A stretch of DNA of 64,000 nt, taken from assembly GCA_000733415.1 (NCBI GenBank), contig KL662191.1, positions 3,679,643 to 3,743,642 of the forward strand. Direction: 5' to 3'. The stretch comes from [Leptolyngbya] sp. JSC-1 (GTDB taxonomy: Bacteria > Cyanobacteriota > Cyanobacteriia > Elainellales > Elainellaceae). Numbering within the stretch: the first letter of the stretch is position 1; each line of letters starts with the position of its first letter. The notes beneath the pieces are model-generated. The model had not been told where the DNA came from and did not search any database. It worked only from the letters and a program-made list of their open reading frames with translations. Shown here one piece after another: positions 17,156-26,300 of the stretch. Made by a program: the position numbers and the translations under genes.

Positions 17156-18604
17156 CTACTCAAATCGCAGTGTTGTGAAGATAAAGCGAGCAATAAAAAT
17201 AGCAGCCAAGATCCAGGTGATGAGCGGCACTTCATTAGCCCGTCCCTTCACCAGCTTGGCAAACGGATAAAGGATCAATCCAGCTGACAAACCAGCCGCA
17301 ATCGAAAAACCAAAGGGAATGAAGAAAATCGTAGCAAAGGCTGGCAGTGCTTCCGTAAAGTCATCCCAGCGGATGCTCGTCACCGCACTCATCATTAGCA
17401 CGCCCACGATCAACAGAGCTGGAGCAGTTGCAAAGGCCGGAACGGCCTCAAAAATCGGCACAAACAGCAGCGCCACCAGAAACATGATGGCTGTGACAAT
17501 CGCGGTAAATCCGGTTCGACCGCCTTCTGCAACGCCCGCTGCCGATTCAGCAAAAGTTGTAACCGTTGATGTTCCTAAAACCGCACCAGCAGTTGTAGCA
17601 ATGGCATCAGCAAATAGGGCTTGGTTAGCACGCGGCAATTCACCATTCTCGTCAATGTAGCCAGCTTGGGTGCCTACGCCCGCTAAGGTGCCGATTGTGT
17701 CAAACATGTCAACAAACAGAAACACCAGCATCACGGCTACAAAGTCGATGAAATTACCAGCATTAATGCCACCCAAGCCGACAAAAGCTTGACCAAATAG
17801 GTGCGAAGGAAACGCCGGAACCTCGGCAATGCCCTTGGGCGGAGCCGCAACTCCAAAGATCCAGCCCAACAGTGCCGTGCCTCCAATGCCCCAAAGCAAA
17901 GCTCCCTTGACGCGACGAATCATCAAAAATGCCGTCAGAAAAATACCGACCGTAGCCAGGACAGTCGCGGGTTGACGAAAGCTACCAAAATCGGTTTTCG
18001 TCACTTCGTTAGCAATAATTAATCCCGCTCCTCCGGTTTCAGTTGACCCCGACAGCCCAATATAGGCTAGAAACAAACCGATACCGACGGTAGTGGCCGC
18101 CTTAATGGCAGTAGGAACTGCCGTGAGCAGATGGCGACGAATATCAGTCACCGTCAGAGCAATAAAAATCAATCCTTCGATTAAAACAGCGGCCAAGGCG
18201 ACCCGCCAGTCGATTCCTAACCCCAGCACCACCGAATAGGCAAAAAACGCATTCATCCCCATGCCAGGAGCTAGCGCAAACGGATATTTAGCCAGTAAAC
18301 CCATTGTGAGGGTGCCAATTGCCGAGGCCACACCAGTCACAATCACTAGCTCTCGAAACAGATCTCTAGGGGCATTGAGAAAAACCGCATCAGACATGAT
18401 CAACGGATGCACTACTAAAATGTAGGCCATCGTCATAAACGTAGTTACACCCGCTAGAATTTCAGTACGGAAATTCGTTCGGTAAGAATCAAATCGAAAG
18501 TAGCGGGCGACTGCCGCTTGCCAGCCTGTGTAAGACGGAGGTGGATCCGAGCCAGGACGTTCGAGATCTAGGTCATTCATCCCATGTTCAGTGCTTTCAC
18601 TCAT
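17156..18604 (-). CDS. NCS2-family purine permease
   Basis: A 482-residue transporter with about 12 hydrophobic segments that probably imports adenine, guanine or hypoxanthine by proton symport. Signatures are FMTMAYILVVHPLIMSDA near the N-terminus, ALAPGMGMNAFFAYSVVLG and FVDMFDTIGTLAGVGTQAGY in the middle, and GTSTVTTFAESAAGVAEGGR, all typical of the AzgA/PbuG-like branch rather than uracil permeases. The cytosolic N-terminus is about 45 residues long. ATG 18604 is the first start; the next Met (8) is also possible. It is transcribed alone and has a strong terminator. Confidence 0.92.
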   Translation of the reverse strand: MSESTEHGMNDLDLERPGSDPPPSYTGWQAAVARYFRFDSYRTNFRTEILAGVTTFMTMAYILVVHPLIMSDAVFLNAPRDLFRELVIVTGVASAIGTLTMGLLAKYPFALAPGMGMNAFFAYSVVLGLGIDWRVALAAVLIEGLIFIALTVTDIRRHLLTAVPTAIKAATTVGIGLFLAYIGLSGSTETGGAGLIIANEVTKTDFGSFRQPATVLATVGIFLTAFLMIRRVKGALLWGIGGTALLGWIFGVAAPPKGIAEVPAFPSHLFGQAFVGLGGINAGNFIDFVAVMLVFLFVDMFDTIGTLAGVGTQAGYIDENGELPRANQALFADAIATTAGAVLGTSTVTTFAESAAGVAEGGRTGFTAIVTAIMFLVALLFVPIFEAVPAFATAPALLIVGVLMMSAVTSIRWDDFTEALPAFATIFFIPFGFSIAAGLSAGLILYPFAKLVKGRANEVPLITWILAAIFIARFIFTTLRFE

Positions 18605-19066
18605 TCCCCAACGGTCTCCAAAAGAAAATTAAAAATAACAGTTTGGTAAGCCATTCCAGAAATGTGACAAGATATCGTGGCTTAGATAGGTGAGCTGATT
18701 CAGTACTCTATATAACATTTCTGTCCTAACCAGGTCTGTACCAGTCTGGGTAGCTCGATTATCCTTAGACAAGCAGAGATTTTGCTGGATAGGTGGCTGA
18801 AATACGAGCTTGCTTCTAGAGCGCAATTAGAGCAATTAGCTGAGCAATTGAACCGCTATAGAGCACGCCAATCGACGATAACGAAATCAATATATTGCAA
18901 TTAATTGCAACTTAATTTGAAATTTGGCTTGACTTGCAGTTTAGAATGGTTTTGTAAGCGTTTTATGTAATTGAAAAATTATTTTGAATTTATTATTTCA
19001 TATAAATTTGTTGGCCAATCTATAAATTTAATTTTAGCTGTACTGAACGAGAGGACGAACAGGAAA
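18605..19066. other. intergenic region between divergent genes
   Basis: 462 bp, AT-rich toward the right end. A perfect 16-bp palindrome TTGCAATTAATTGCAA sits at 18895–18910, about 157 bp before the ABM/membrane gene. No gene is recognised. Confidence 0.5.
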
Positions 19067-19855
19067 ATGGCTATCTGGGAAAGCATCAGGACTTTGATCA
19101 AAGGCAGAGATATTGGCAATATCAAGTCCATCAATGATAGTCTTATAGCCAGTTTGGCAGCCACTACAGATAAAACCGCTGAGCTGGCATCTCTGTCTCC
19201 CATAAATGAGTCTATTCCCACCGCTAGTTTGGTGATTGAGCACATTGTTCCCAAGGGCAAGGGATTGGAGTTTCGCTGGTGGCATAGCAAGCTGACCCGA
19301 GCTGCAAGTCGGCATCAAGGCTATCTCCGCACCGACCTATGCGCGCCTATCAAGGGTTCACAGCTCAAGTGGTACTCAATTCTTCATTTTGACTCGCCAG
19401 AAAATCTGAACCGCTGGTTGAAGTCGCAAGAGCGCGACAAGCTGATCGAATCAGGACGCAAGATCTTTAAAACCTATCAGTTCAAGTCCTTTAGTACTGG
19501 TCTGGAAGGATGGTTTTCCCACCAAACGGGTTCAGAGCAGTTCGGGTTGGGTCCACCTGCTTGGAAACAAAACTTGGCGGTGATTTTGGCGCTTTATCCG
19601 GTGGTGATGCTGCAAGGGTTGCTGTTTAGCGAACTAGGAATAATGCAGGATTGGCATCCAGCCAGTTCTATGTTGGTCAATAATTTGATCACCTCATCGA
19701 TCCTGACTTGGATAGTCATGCCATTTGTGACGCGATTGATGAATTTCTGGTTGCAGCCTGCTCATCAACCCATGCCTACTAAAACTAATCTCTTGGGGAC
19801 AGCAATTATTGCGGGTTCTCTGGGGGTGGCACTGGTATTGTTTAATGTGATGTGA
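19067..19855 (+). CDS. ABM-domain protein fused to membrane segments (paralogue 1)
   Basis: A 262-residue protein. After about 50 variable residues comes an antibiotic-biosynthesis-monooxygenase-like (ABM) domain (about 55–155: ASLVIEHIVPKGKGLEFRWW, GYLRTDLCAPI, LKWYSILHFDSPENLNRWL), then QNLAVILALYPVVMLQGLL and two more hydrophobic segments to the C-terminus. ABM domains bind haem or act on aromatic compounds without cofactors; here the membrane anchor is unusual. It is clearly paralogous to the gene at 44817–45485, sharing long near-identical stretches such as GIMQDW and MLVNN. ATG 19067 (MAIWESI) has AGGA close upstream; an open start at 18971 is less likely. Confidence 0.75.
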   Translation: MAIWESIRTLIKGRDIGNIKSINDSLIASLAATTDKTAELASLSPINESIPTASLVIEHIVPKGKGLEFRWWHSKLTRAASRHQGYLRTDLCAPIKGSQLKWYSILHFDSPENLNRWLKSQERDKLIESGRKIFKTYQFKSFSTGLEGWFSHQTGSEQFGLGPPAWKQNLAVILALYPVVMLQGLLFSELGIMQDWHPASSMLVNNLITSSILTWIVMPFVTRLMNFWLQPAHQPMPTKTNLLGTAIIAGSLGVALVLFNVM

Positions 19856-19891
19856 GGTGCTCAGAGCAGAATAGCACTAGGGCGTGTTTTA

Positions 19892-19990
19892 AAACCCTGG
19901 TCTGATCCCCCCTAGCCCCCTTGAAAAAAGGGAGGAACCGTGGGCGAAACCTGTGGGTCGCACCTACCAAACACGGCTTGAAGTTCCCTC
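19892..19990. repeat. dispersed C-rich/G-rich repeat
   Basis: A run CCCCCCTAGCCCCCTTG followed by AAAAAAGGGAGG, then ACCGTGG and TTGAAGTTCCCTCTT. The same words recur at 63640–63735, so this is a dispersed intergenic repeat that can fold into a C/G hairpin. It lies between the ABM gene and the tRNA. Confidence 0.55.
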
Positions 19991-20067
19991 TTTGTTTTGT
20001 CAACCCAGAGGTTTTACCAACCCAAGGCAACTCCGGAGGCTAAACCAGTAAAACTTAAGCTAAAAAA

Positions 20068-20159
20068 CGGAGAGGGAGGGATTCGAACCCTCGGTACGGA
20101 CTTTCGAACCGTACAACAGATTAGCAATCTGCCGCTTTCGACCACTCAGCCACCTCTCC
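20068..20159 (-). tRNA. tRNA-Ser (anticodon GCU)
   Basis: On the minus strand the acceptor GGAGAGG pairs with CCTCTCC, the D arm begins GTGGCTGAGTGG, the anticodon stem CAGATT-GCT-AATCTG carries GCT (genomic 20123–20125 AGC), there is the long variable arm expected for serine, and the T arm holds GGTTCGAATCC. The discriminator is G and no CCA is encoded. It reads AGC/AGU codons. Length is 92 nt. Confidence 0.96.
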
Positions 20160-20287
20160 AGGTGGTAAGGCTTCACCATGATAGCAGATCCTTCCCCCTA
20201 GGTCGCAACCCCTTAGCTGCAAGTGTTGTTGCAAGTTGTGAACTACTTTGGTCAATCCTGCCGAGTTTGAGCATTTGATTATTAATC

Positions 20288-20758
20288 CTATTGCCCCAGT
20301 GCCCTAAGTTGATTAAGGGCTTGCTGAAGCTGAGATTCACACTCTTCTAGCTGTTGACGTAATTGGTAAATGGTTAGCTGCGTTTTTACCTTGATGAGAA
20401 CCTCGTCCAAATGGAAAGGTTTGGGAATGTAATCGATTCCCCCAACTTGGAAAGCTTTGACTTTGTCGGCTAGTTCGTCTGCGGCGCTGAGAAAAATCAC
20501 CGGGATCGCACAGGTAGATGGATTCGCTTTCAAACTGCTACAAATCTCATAGCCATTCATGTCAGCCATTTTGATGTCCAGCAGAATCAGATCGGGTGCT
20601 AGTGCCTCAATTGCCCGTAGCGCCATTCCGCCCGTGGTAGCTTTGCGAACGTTATAGCCCTGTTTAACCAACAGATCCGACAGCAAACGGATGTTATCTC
20701 GAACGTCATCGACAATCAAAATATCAAATTTCTGGTTTTCCTCTAGTGCAGCGTCCAT
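20288..20758 (-). CDS. single-domain response regulator
   Basis: A 156-residue CheY-like receiver with phospho-acceptor Asp61 (DLILLDIKMADMNGYE), the acidic pair in LIVDD, a conserved Thr/Ser in FLSAADE and Lys in YIPKPF. After the receiver a coiled-coil tail (about 125–156, QLRQQLEECESQLQQAL) replaces an output domain, so it probably acts by binding partners. It lies 73 bp downstream of the ethylene-receptor-like hybrid kinase on the same strand and is its natural phosphotransfer partner. Start ATG 20758. Confidence 0.9.
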   Translation of the reverse strand: MDAALEENQKFDILIVDDVRDNIRLLSDLLVKQGYNVRKATTGGMALRAIEALAPDLILLDIKMADMNGYEICSSLKANPSTCAIPVIFLSAADELADKVKAFQVGGIDYIPKPFHLDEVLIKVKTQLTIYQLRQQLEECESQLQQALNQLRALGQ

Positions 20759-20831
20759 AGGGCACGGTTGATGGGGCGATTAATTTTGTTGCTCGCATGA
20801 TTCATTCAGTTGATTGAGGAGCCATCAGATT

Positions 20832-22820
20832 CTAGCCGTGGTTTTGCCCAAGCTGAGCTACGGCGGCAGCAATTTTGTCGAATTCAAACTCGTCTGTCAA
20901 AGTCTTGAGCATTTTAGCTAAAGTATCGTGGGGCTTCGGAATTTCCTGAATCAATTTGGTGATCCACGAGTCATTGCCTTGGAGAGCTGCCTGATGTAGC
21001 TGATGAATCCAAGGCTCTGGCATGAAGCGCAGCATTGTCGGCTCCAGCTGATTAGAATAGGAACTTGAGATGCAGGCATCCAATGTTTCGGAACCTTCAG
21101 CATAGAGATAATCCACACCAAGCTGTTGGGCGAGTTTTTCAAACACCTCCTCGGACTGAAAGGGCTTACTAATAAAGTCGTCGCACCCCGCGGCTAAAAT
21201 GTTCTGGCGCTGCTCTTCAAAGGCATTTGCTGTCAGAGCAATAATTTTGGTTGGCGCTAAAATGCTGCCGTTGCCGCTCAATTGCTGCTCTTGGTCTCGA
21301 ATTCGCCGGACCGCATCACAGCCATTCAGCACCGGCATCCGCATGTCCATAAAGATGAGATGGGGCTGCCAAGCTTGCCACTGCGTCAGAGCCTCTTGTC
21401 CATTTTCGGCAGACCGCAGTTCCAGACCCGGCAGGTTGAGCAGCTTCAGCAGCAGTAAGCGACTGGCCAGATGATCTTCTACAATCAAAATCCGACGGGT
21501 GGGTTGATGGGAAGCAAGACCAACGATAGTTCCTTTATAATCCACTGGCTGCTCCCCTGGCGAACGTTGAACGGACTGGATTTCCGTCAAATCCGCCTGA
21601 ATACAGAACGAGAACTGGCTGCCTTGGTTGAGCTGACTTTGAACCAAGATTTCTCCCCCTAATGCCTGAATGTATTTCCGACTAATCGCCAATCCTAGAC
21701 CCGTACCTTCCAGCGATTGCAGCCCGGTTTGGGTTTGGTGAAAGGGTTGAAACAACCGTGCCAATTCCTCAACGGCCATACCCGGCCCTGTGTCTACAAC
21801 ATCAAACTGGATCTGGCAAGCCGGTTTGGTAGGTAACTGATCTGAGATTGCCTGCACTCGTAACGTCACCCTGCCCTGCCGCGTGAACTTAATGGCGTTG
21901 TTCAGGAGATTGATCAAGACCTGCCGCAGTTTACCTTGATCGGTTCTGATAATTTGCGGCAAGTCTGGGCCGTATTCAAACACAAGCTGAAGTCCTTTCG
22001 CTCCAGCTTTGAAGCGAAACATGTCCTCCAAACCATCCAGCAGGTGATGTAAATTGAAGATCTCGGTATGGCGACTGAGCCGTCCGGCCTCAATCTTAGA
22101 CATTTCTAGAACATCGTTGATCAGGGTCAATAAGTGCTCTCCGCTGCTGCCGATAGTTTGCAAATCGCGCTGATGTTCGACGGTCAGGGTTTTATCGCGG
22201 CTGAGGAGCTGGGTCAATCCTAAAATCACATTCAGAGGAGTGCGCAGCTCATGACTCATATTGGCTAGAAATTCGCTCTTGGCTTGATTCGCAGCATCCG
22301 CCGCTTTTTTGGCTGCTTCCAAGGCGGCATTGGCCTGCATCAGTTCAGCTGTACGTTCCTCTACTCGAATTTCCAGCATGGCTTCGGCCTGTTTACGTTG
22401 GGCAATCTGCTGCTGCAATTCCTGGTTCACAAGCTCTAACTGCATCGGGCTTTTGAGCGACAGAAATTGGGGCAAGAGTTCCACCAACCGCAAAGCAGTG
22501 TAGCAGGAGACTAAAGCCGTCATCGCTCGTTCTACGCCAGAAACCCAATAGGCCGGATACCAAAGTGTCCAAATATCAAGCAAATGCCCGGTGCCGCAAA
22601 GCACAATGAACGCGCCAAACAAGAAAAACACGGTTGGGAAGGGCATATCTTCCCGCTTGCGGACAAAATAGATCAAAATGGCCGGAATCGAGAAGTAGGC
22701 AACTGCTGTCAAGGCATCACTGAGTACATGCAGCCAGACGAGGGGTGTTTGCCACAGATAGCAATGGCCATGAGGAATATACTGGCTGGGAGACAATAAA
22801 TTCTTGAGCAGTTCTAGCAT
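20832..22820 (-). CDS. hybrid histidine kinase with ethylene-receptor-type sensor domain
   Basis: A 662-residue kinase. Residues about 28–122 form three membrane segments matching the ethylene-binding domain of plant ETR1. All seven residues known to matter for ethylene binding in ETR1 (D25, Y32, I35, P36, I62, C65, H69) are present at D35, Y42, I45, P46, I72, C75 and H79, a constant shift of ten. There follow a coiled coil (125–185), HisKA with His190, HATPase with N-box near 304–310 and G-boxes (DTGPGM, GTGLGL), a receiver with Asp492 and an unassigned helical tail (570–662). No GAF or PAS domain intervenes. It is operonic with the response regulator downstream. Confidence 0.93.
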   Translation of the reverse strand: MLELLKNLLSPSQYIPHGHCYLWQTPLVWLHVLSDALTAVAYFSIPAILIYFVRKREDMPFPTVFFLFGAFIVLCGTGHLLDIWTLWYPAYWVSGVERAMTALVSCYTALRLVELLPQFLSLKSPMQLELVNQELQQQIAQRKQAEAMLEIRVEERTAELMQANAALEAAKKAADAANQAKSEFLANMSHELRTPLNVILGLTQLLSRDKTLTVEHQRDLQTIGSSGEHLLTLINDVLEMSKIEAGRLSRHTEIFNLHHLLDGLEDMFRFKAGAKGLQLVFEYGPDLPQIIRTDQGKLRQVLINLLNNAIKFTRQGRVTLRVQAISDQLPTKPACQIQFDVVDTGPGMAVEELARLFQPFHQTQTGLQSLEGTGLGLAISRKYIQALGGEILVQSQLNQGSQFSFCIQADLTEIQSVQRSPGEQPVDYKGTIVGLASHQPTRRILIVEDHLASRLLLLKLLNLPGLELRSAENGQEALTQWQAWQPHLIFMDMRMPVLNGCDAVRRIRDQEQQLSGNGSILAPTKIIALTANAFEEQRQNILAAGCDDFISKPFQSEEVFEKLAQQLGVDYLYAEGSETLDACISSSYSNQLEPTMLRFMPEPWIHQLHQAALQGNDSWITKLIQEIPKPHDTLAKMLKTLTDEFEFDKIAAAVAQLGQNHG

Positions 22821-23302
22821 CCCTAAAGAAACTCCAACGATCTGAATCGAGACGTGCTGTTCTGCAGTTAGCCATCAGATGCAATTCGGCTATTCTGAAG
22901 TTGGAACGGGACGGGTACCTCCTTACTCAAGCTGTGTACATTGGCCTTGAGACAGCTAGTAGGCTGAAACAAGTAGATTGAAATAGATAGACAATAAGGC
23001 TGAAACTCGCCTAATTTCTCTGGCTGTAGGATAGTTTGCTATATCCATTGCCTCAAGTGGCGCTCTGAGACTCACTGGTCACAAACATTTACCATAAAAC
23101 ATTTGCTGTAAAACTCAGGGTACAAGTATCCTGCCCCTCACCAACCTGGAGGCCACAAGACACTTACACCTTGACCAGCGAGCGACGACTTTCAAACTCT
23201 TGACAAACTTTGCCGTTACCTAACTCCGGCAGGAAGTGAAAGCAGCAAAACGCATCTTTAACCTCCTTCTATTTGTACCAGACCCATTTTAGGAAGGCTA
23301 CC
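22821..23302. other. leader/promoter region of the hybrid kinase
   Basis: 482 bp between the metH stop and the kinase start, both on the minus strand. It contains an 11-codon ORF with a strong ribosome site (23220–23255) close behind metH. No riboswitch that I recognise is seen. Confidence 0.5.
23220..23255 (-). CDS. possible 11-residue leader peptide (MRFAAFTSCRS)
   Basis: On the minus strand AGAAGGAGGT, an excellent Shine-Dalgarno, stands six bases before ATG 23255; the ORF ends at TAG after only 11 codons. It starts 48 bases after the metH stop and about 400 bases before the kinase gene. The very strong ribosome site before a tiny ORF suggests a translated leader or attenuator element, but it may be chance. 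Confidence 0.35.
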   Translation of the reverse strand: MRFAAFTSCRS

Positions 23303-26300
23303 CTAAGCGCTGAAATATTTTGCCACAGGATGATAAACGATGATAGCCGTAGTAGACTGCTCTGGATAAAGCTGTTCACTTTCGTCCATCGCCATGTCGA
23401 TGCGCTCTGCGCCCAGCAGCTCTAACTGGCGGTACTGGTCCTGAATATTGGGGCAAGCCGGGTAGCCGAAGCTATAGCGAGACCCCTGATAGCGCTGGGC
23501 CAACATGTCGCGGATGTTGTCTGGTTCCTGATCGCCATAGCCCAACTCGCGGCGAATCCGAGCGTGCGCCCATTCGGCTAGGGCTTCTGCCATTTGCACC
23601 GCCATTCCGTGGAAGTAGAGGTAGTCGGTGTAGTTGTTGGCTTTGAATAGCTCTTGCGCTTTTTCGGTCGCAATATGGCCCATCGTCACGGCCTGCATCG
23701 GAAACACATCAAACCGGTTCGCCTCTAGGGGCAAGAAAAAGTCGGCAATGCAGAGCCGGCGCATGGATTTCTGGCGCGGGAAGGTCCAGGTGACTAAAGG
23801 AGTTGCCGTTTGGGGCGTCAAGCCTTGTTCGATCACACTGGGATCGTAGATCTTTACCGAGTTGCCCTCTGCTGCACAGGGAAAATAGCCATAGACGAGC
23901 TGAGGATGCAGCCACTCTTCGCTCTTTAGCCGCTGTTGCCATTGCTCCAGAATTGGATAAACCTTTTCGGCTAGAAAAGCATCGTACTCTTCGCGGGATT
24001 GGTCTTTGGGTTTGCGGAACTGCCACTGTCCGGCAATTAGAGCTTGCAAATCCAGATGCCAGAACAACTCGTCGAGCGGAATATCCTCTGGATTAAGAAT
24101 TTGGGTGCCCCAGAAGGGAGGTGTGGGCCGGGGAATGTCAATCTCGACTGCTTCCGAGCGGCGGGTATCGATCACCTCTGGCTCAGCAGGTTTTTTGGTC
24201 TTGGCAGCACCGTTTAGCTCCTGTTCGGCAGCTTCTACGGCTTGGCGTCCCTTTTGGTTGTACTGGGCATAATCTTCGGTAAAACCTTCTAGGTCATCCC
24301 ACTTGCCTTGCCGTTTAGCAGGCATCAGCCGATCCATAAAGGTGAGGTCGGCAAAGGCATCCTTGCCGTAGATCACCTGACCACTGTAGGTGTTCTGGCA
24401 ATCTTCGTAGACGAACTTGGGCGTCAGGGCCGCTCCACCCAAAATAACTGGCACCGTAATGCCGCGCTGGTTAAATACCTCCAGGTTTTCTTTCATAAAG
24501 GCCGTGGATTTGACCAGCAGGCCACTCATGGCAATACAGTCTGCCTTGTGCTCGTGATAGGCGTCAATAATGTTCTCTACCGGCTGCTTGATGCCGAGGT
24601 TAATCACCTTGTAGCCGTTGTTGGTCAGGATAATATCCACCAAGTTTTTGCCGATGTCATGCACATCTCCTTTAACCGTGGCGATCACAAATACGCCTTT
24701 TCCATCGCTGGTATCGGTCTTCTCCATCAGCGGTTCCAGGAAGGCCACAGCTGCTTTCATCGTTTCTGCCGATTGCAGCACAAAGGGCAACTGCATTTGT
24801 CCAGAACCGAACAGTTCACCCACTACCTTCATGCCATCCAGCAGGAATGTGTTGATGATTTCCAGCGGCTGGTACTGCTCCAGGGCAATCTTCAGCGCCT
24901 CTTCTAGGCCAATCCGTTCACCGTCGATGATGTGCTGCTTCAGACGTTCTTCAATCGGCAGGTCGGCCAGCGACGATCCAGACCGAGCATCCTTGGCGCT
25001 GACGCCTTCAAACATCGTGGTCAAAGCAGTTAAGGGATCGTAGACGCAAATATCACCCTCGAACCGGCGGCGGTCGTAGATCAGATCGCGACAGACCTGC
25101 TGTTGCTCAGGGGTAATTTTGGCCAGGGGCAAGATCTTGGCGGCTGAGACAATGGCTCCATCCATGCCGGCCTGCATCGCCTCATGCAGAAACGTGGAGT
25201 TGAGGGTAATCCGGGCTGCCGGACTGAGGCCAAAGGAAATGTTGGACACGCCCAGCATGAAGTGCACCCCAGGCAACTGCTCGCGGATCATCTGGATTGC
25301 TTCGATCGTGGCTTTACCATTTTCCCGGTCCTCCTCGATCCCAGTTGAAATGGGCAGCGCCAGAGTATCAAAGAAAATCTCGTGGGGCGGAATACCAAAC
25401 TCTACGGCATCTCGGTACGCTCGTTGAGCAATCTGGAATTTCTTGGCGGCAGTGCGAGCCATACCGTCTTCGTCGATTGTGCCGACAACCACCCCAGCTC
25501 CGTATTTCTTAGCTAGCTCCAACACTTTAAAGAAGCGCTCTGGTCCATCCTCGTAGTTGGTGGAGTTGAGGATACATTTGCCGCCTGCCACCTTTAGACC
25601 AGCTTCCATTTTGGTCCATTCAGTCGAGTCGAGCATTAGCGGAATCGTAACGTTCGTGACCAGCCGCGAAACCAACTCTTGCATGTCCCGCTCACCGTCC
25701 CGGCCCACGTAGTCTACGTTCACGTCCAAGACATGGGCACCTTCCTTTACCTGGGATTTGGCAATCGCAATCAGGCCATCCCAGTCGTCGGCATTGAGTA
25801 GCTCGCGCACTTTTTTGGAACCACTAGCATTGAGACGTTCTCCCACAATCAGGAAGGAATTGTCCTGCTGGTAGGGTTGGGCCGTGTAGATTGAGGCCGC
25901 CGCCGGACTGTAGTTCAACGCCGGACGAGGTGTCTCCGAGGCATAGACTTGGCCGTTCATCCAGGCGCGCTCATTGATCCGCACTGCCCGTTCCTTGGGT
26001 TTCAGGGTTTTGGCAATTTCGGCCAGCTCCTTGATGTGCTCAGGTCGGGTACCGCAACAGCCACCAATTACCTGCACGCCCCAATCTTCAACAAACTTAT
26101 GCAGCGCCAGCCGCAGTTCGGTCGGCGTCAGCCGGTAGTGGGCATGGCCACCGACGTTCTCTGGCAAACCAGCATTGGGGATACAGGACACGACGAACGG
26201 TGCGTTTTCAGTCAAATATTTGATGTGGTCAGCCATGCGGTCAGGGCCTGTGGCGCAGTTCAGCCCCAGAATATCAATCGGATAGGGTTCCAGAATTGCC

